A DNA stretch of 64,000 nt, taken from Sphingomonas naphthae. Lineage in GTDB: Bacteria > Pseudomonadota > Alphaproteobacteria > Sphingomonadales > Sphingomonadaceae. The translations under genes and the position numbers were made by a program. The notes beneath the pieces were generated by a model. It was not told the origin of the DNA, ran no database searches, and was given only the letters and a program-made list of their open reading frames with translations. How positions within the stretch are numbered: the stretch's first letter is position 1; each line of letters opens with the position of its first letter. Shown here one piece after another: positions 62,643 through 64,000 of this stretch. The DNA lies in assembly GCF_028607085.1 (NCBI RefSeq), contig NZ_CP117411.1, positions 2,356,001 through 2,420,000 on the forward strand, read 5' to 3'.

Positions 62643-63886
62643 CGACAGCGCCGCCGCCCCCCGCCGCCCCGCCCGCCGTGGCGACACGGTGGACGGCGCA
62701 TGTCGTGCTGCTGACGGTGCTGATCGACGCGATCGGCTTCGGCATCGTGTTGCCGGTGCTGCCCGGCATCATCATGCGGCTGGGCCATGTCACGCTCTCC
62801 GAAGCGGCGTGGATCGGGGGGTGGCTGGCGCTGATCTATGCCGCCGTGCAGTTCGTGACCGGGCCGATCGCGGGCAATCTGGGCGATCGGTTCGGGCGGC
62901 GGACGGTGGTGCTGGCGTCGCTCGGCGGCTTCGCGATCGATTATGCGCTCACGGGCTTCGCGCCGACGCTGGGCTGGCTGTTCCTCGGCCGGGGGCTGGC
63001 CGGGCTGTTCGGCGCCTCCTTCGGCCCGGCTGGCGCCGCGCTGGCGGATATCAGCCGGCCCGAGGAGCGGGCGCGTTACTATGGCATGATGGGCGCCGCC
63101 TTCGGCATCGGTTTCGTGATGGGGCCGGCGATCGGCGGGTTGCTGGGCGAACTGGGGCCGCGCGCGCCCTTCCATGCCGCCGCCGGCCTCGCCGCGATCA
63201 ATTTCGTGCTGGCGCTGTTCCTGTTTCCCGAAACACTTCCCAAGGACCGGCGCCGCGCCTTCGAGTGGAAGCGCGCCAATCCGCTGGGCGCGATCCTCTC
63301 GCTCGGCCGTATTCCCTCGCTGCTGCCGCTGGCGTCGGTCAGCCTGTTCTGGTTCTTCGCCCACATGGTCTATCCGACGACCTGGGCCTTCTACACGATG
63401 CTGCGCTTCGGTTGGTCGGCCGGCATGGTCGGCGCGTCACTGGCGCTGTCGGGCATCCTGATGGCGCTGTGCCAGATGCTGATCGTCGGCCGGGTGGTGA
63501 AGCGCTTCGGCGAGCGGCGGACGGCGATGATCGGCATGGGCGGGGCGGCCTGTGCCTTCATCCTCTACAGCCTGTCCGACGAAAGCTGGATGGTGTGGCC
63601 GATCCTCGTCCTGTCGGCGGTGCAGAGCTTCGTCATGCCCTCGATCTCGGGCCTGATGTCGCGCCGGGTGCCGGCCGACCAGCAGGGCGAACTGTCGGGC
63701 TTCAACGGCAGCCTCGGCGCGCTCGCCTCGATCCTGGCGCCGCTCGTGTTCAATCCGGCGCTGGCCTATTTCACGAGCCCCGCCGCGCCGGTGCATTTCC
63801 CGGCGGCGGCGTTCGTGATCGCGGCGGGATCGGCGCTGGTGGCGATGCTGATCCTGATGGCGACGCCGAGGGTATCGCAGGCGTAA
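62639..63886 (+). CDS. MFS drug/multidrug exporter (TetA/TCR-like)
   Basis: 415 residues, twelve membrane helices. Drug:H+ antiporter motif A GNLGDRFGRRTVV; helix 1 LIDAIGFGIVLPVLP, helix 4-5 GRGLAGLFGASFGPAGAALADIS and motif C-like GIGFVMGPAIGGLLG are as in TetA-type exporters. The GTG at 62639 overlaps the leader ORF stop. It may export a drug or metabolite; tetracycline resistance cannot be assumed. Confidence 0.88.
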   Translation: MTTAPPPPAAPPAVATRWTAHVVLLTVLIDAIGFGIVLPVLPGIIMRLGHVTLSEAAWIGGWLALIYAAVQFVTGPIAGNLGDRFGRRTVVLASLGGFAIDYALTGFAPTLGWLFLGRGLAGLFGASFGPAGAALADISRPEERARYYGMMGAAFGIGFVMGPAIGGLLGELGPRAPFHAAAGLAAINFVLALFLFPETLPKDRRRAFEWKRANPLGAILSLGRIPSLLPLASVSLFWFFAHMVYPTTWAFYTMLRFGWSAGMVGASLALSGILMALCQMLIVGRVVKRFGERRTAMIGMGGAACAFILYSLSDESWMVWPILVLSAVQSFVMPSISGLMSRRVPADQQGELSGFNGSLGALASILAPLVFNPALAYFTSPAAPVHFPAAAFVIAAGSALVAMLILMATPRVSQA

Positions 63887-63890
63887 ATCT

Positions 63891-63977
63891 CGTCATTGCG
63901 AGCGCAGCGAAGCAATCCAGTGGCGACGGTCGTGGCCGGACGATAGGCTGGATTGCTTCGCTGCGCTCGCAATGACG
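63891..63977. repeat. 87-bp perfect inverted-repeat element
   Basis: 30-bp arms (63891-63920; 63948-63977) beginning CGTCATTGCGAGCG are exact reverse complements around a 27-bp loop. This CGTCATTGCGAGCGCAGCGA-type arm is a widely dispersed intergenic repeat in many proteobacteria. It begins 4 bp after the MFS stop codon. The remaining 23 bp to the window end hold nothing recognisable. Confidence 0.9.
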
Positions 63978-64000
63978 AAAGAAACTATCGCCGCGTCCAC

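Noticed and set aside
1-64000. tRNA, rRNA, riboswitch and CRISPR features
   Set aside because: No clover-leaf-like gene ends, rRNA stretches, known riboswitch cores or direct-repeat/spacer arrays were noticed on either strand; a dedicated scan with tRNAscan-SE, Infernal and a CRISPR finder would settle this.

Overview
The window is GC-rich, densely coded chromosomal DNA from an alphaproteobacterium, most likely a sphingomonad (Sphingomonadaceae). The support is indirect but consistent: GTG/TTG starts and ATGA overlaps are frequent, two EcfG-like (general stress response) promoter sequences occur, and there are a TonB-dependent receptor, an NrsF-type anti-sigma factor, Flp pilins, a GTA-type holin, a fur/rimI/tsaB neighbourhood and the imperfect to perfect inverted repeats typical of sphingomonad intergenic regions. 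I saw no rRNA, tRNA or CRISPR array.

Layout. 1-4.8 kb: an RND efflux system (permease cut by the window edge, lipoprotein adaptor, divergent NodT-type outer membrane factor) around a TetR repressor with two matching operators. 5.0-7.3 kb: an RsbQ-like hydrolase overlapping a PAS histidine kinase, with a convergent single-domain response regulator. 7.6-7.9 kb: a decayed IS6-type transposase. 8.1-11.1 kb: GH15 hydrolase and Gfo/Idh/MocA oxidoreductase. 11.3-15.0 kb: DUF3072 protein, PHB-depolymerase-type esterase with a CopG regulator, and CDF transporter-lipoprotein-DUF4126. 15.1-20.6 kb: a caa3-type cytochrome oxidase operon (coxB with heme c, coxA-coxC fusion, small membrane subunit, CtaG, triheme cytochrome c). 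20.9-22.6 kb: a PoxB-like ThDP enzyme. 23.0-33.3 kb: an accessory uptake/catabolic block (AraC regulator, HSL-type esterase, MFS permease, MetX-fold hydrolase, TonB receptor; divergently a fused 2-oxoacid dehydrogenase E1 and its E2). 33.5-37.3 kb: TetR/SDR pair, Asp/Glu racemase family enzyme, secreted esterase. 37.4-39.3 kb: ECF sigma factor, NrsF anti-sigma factor, DUF308 membrane protein. 39.6-43.0 kb: a 29-codon ORF, ABC exporter and DesK/DesR-type two-component system in one overlapping operon. 43.2-44.5 kb: holin, mutT, two Flp pilins.

From 44.6 kb to the end the content is mostly core: accA; a lipid/envelope block (GT4 glycosyltransferase, LpxH-like phosphatase, PmtA-like methyltransferase, Mpo1-like membrane protein, class III aminotransferase, phosphatidylserine decarboxylase); an aspartic protease-like protein; uracil-DNA glycosylase; folK; plsC-fur-rimI-tsaB-nitroreductase-nifU-xerD; a large secreted protein with a tiny membrane protein upstream; aroK-aroB; and an MFS exporter preceded by a 20-codon leader ORF.

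The points most worth following are small and easily missed: the 29-codon CPPC peptide ORF coupled to the ABC/DesKR operon, the 20-codon leader coupled to the MFS exporter, the RsbQ-like/PAS-kinase module, the perfect hairpin masking the ribosome-binding site of the CopG gene, and the lipid block containing an Mpo1-like protein.
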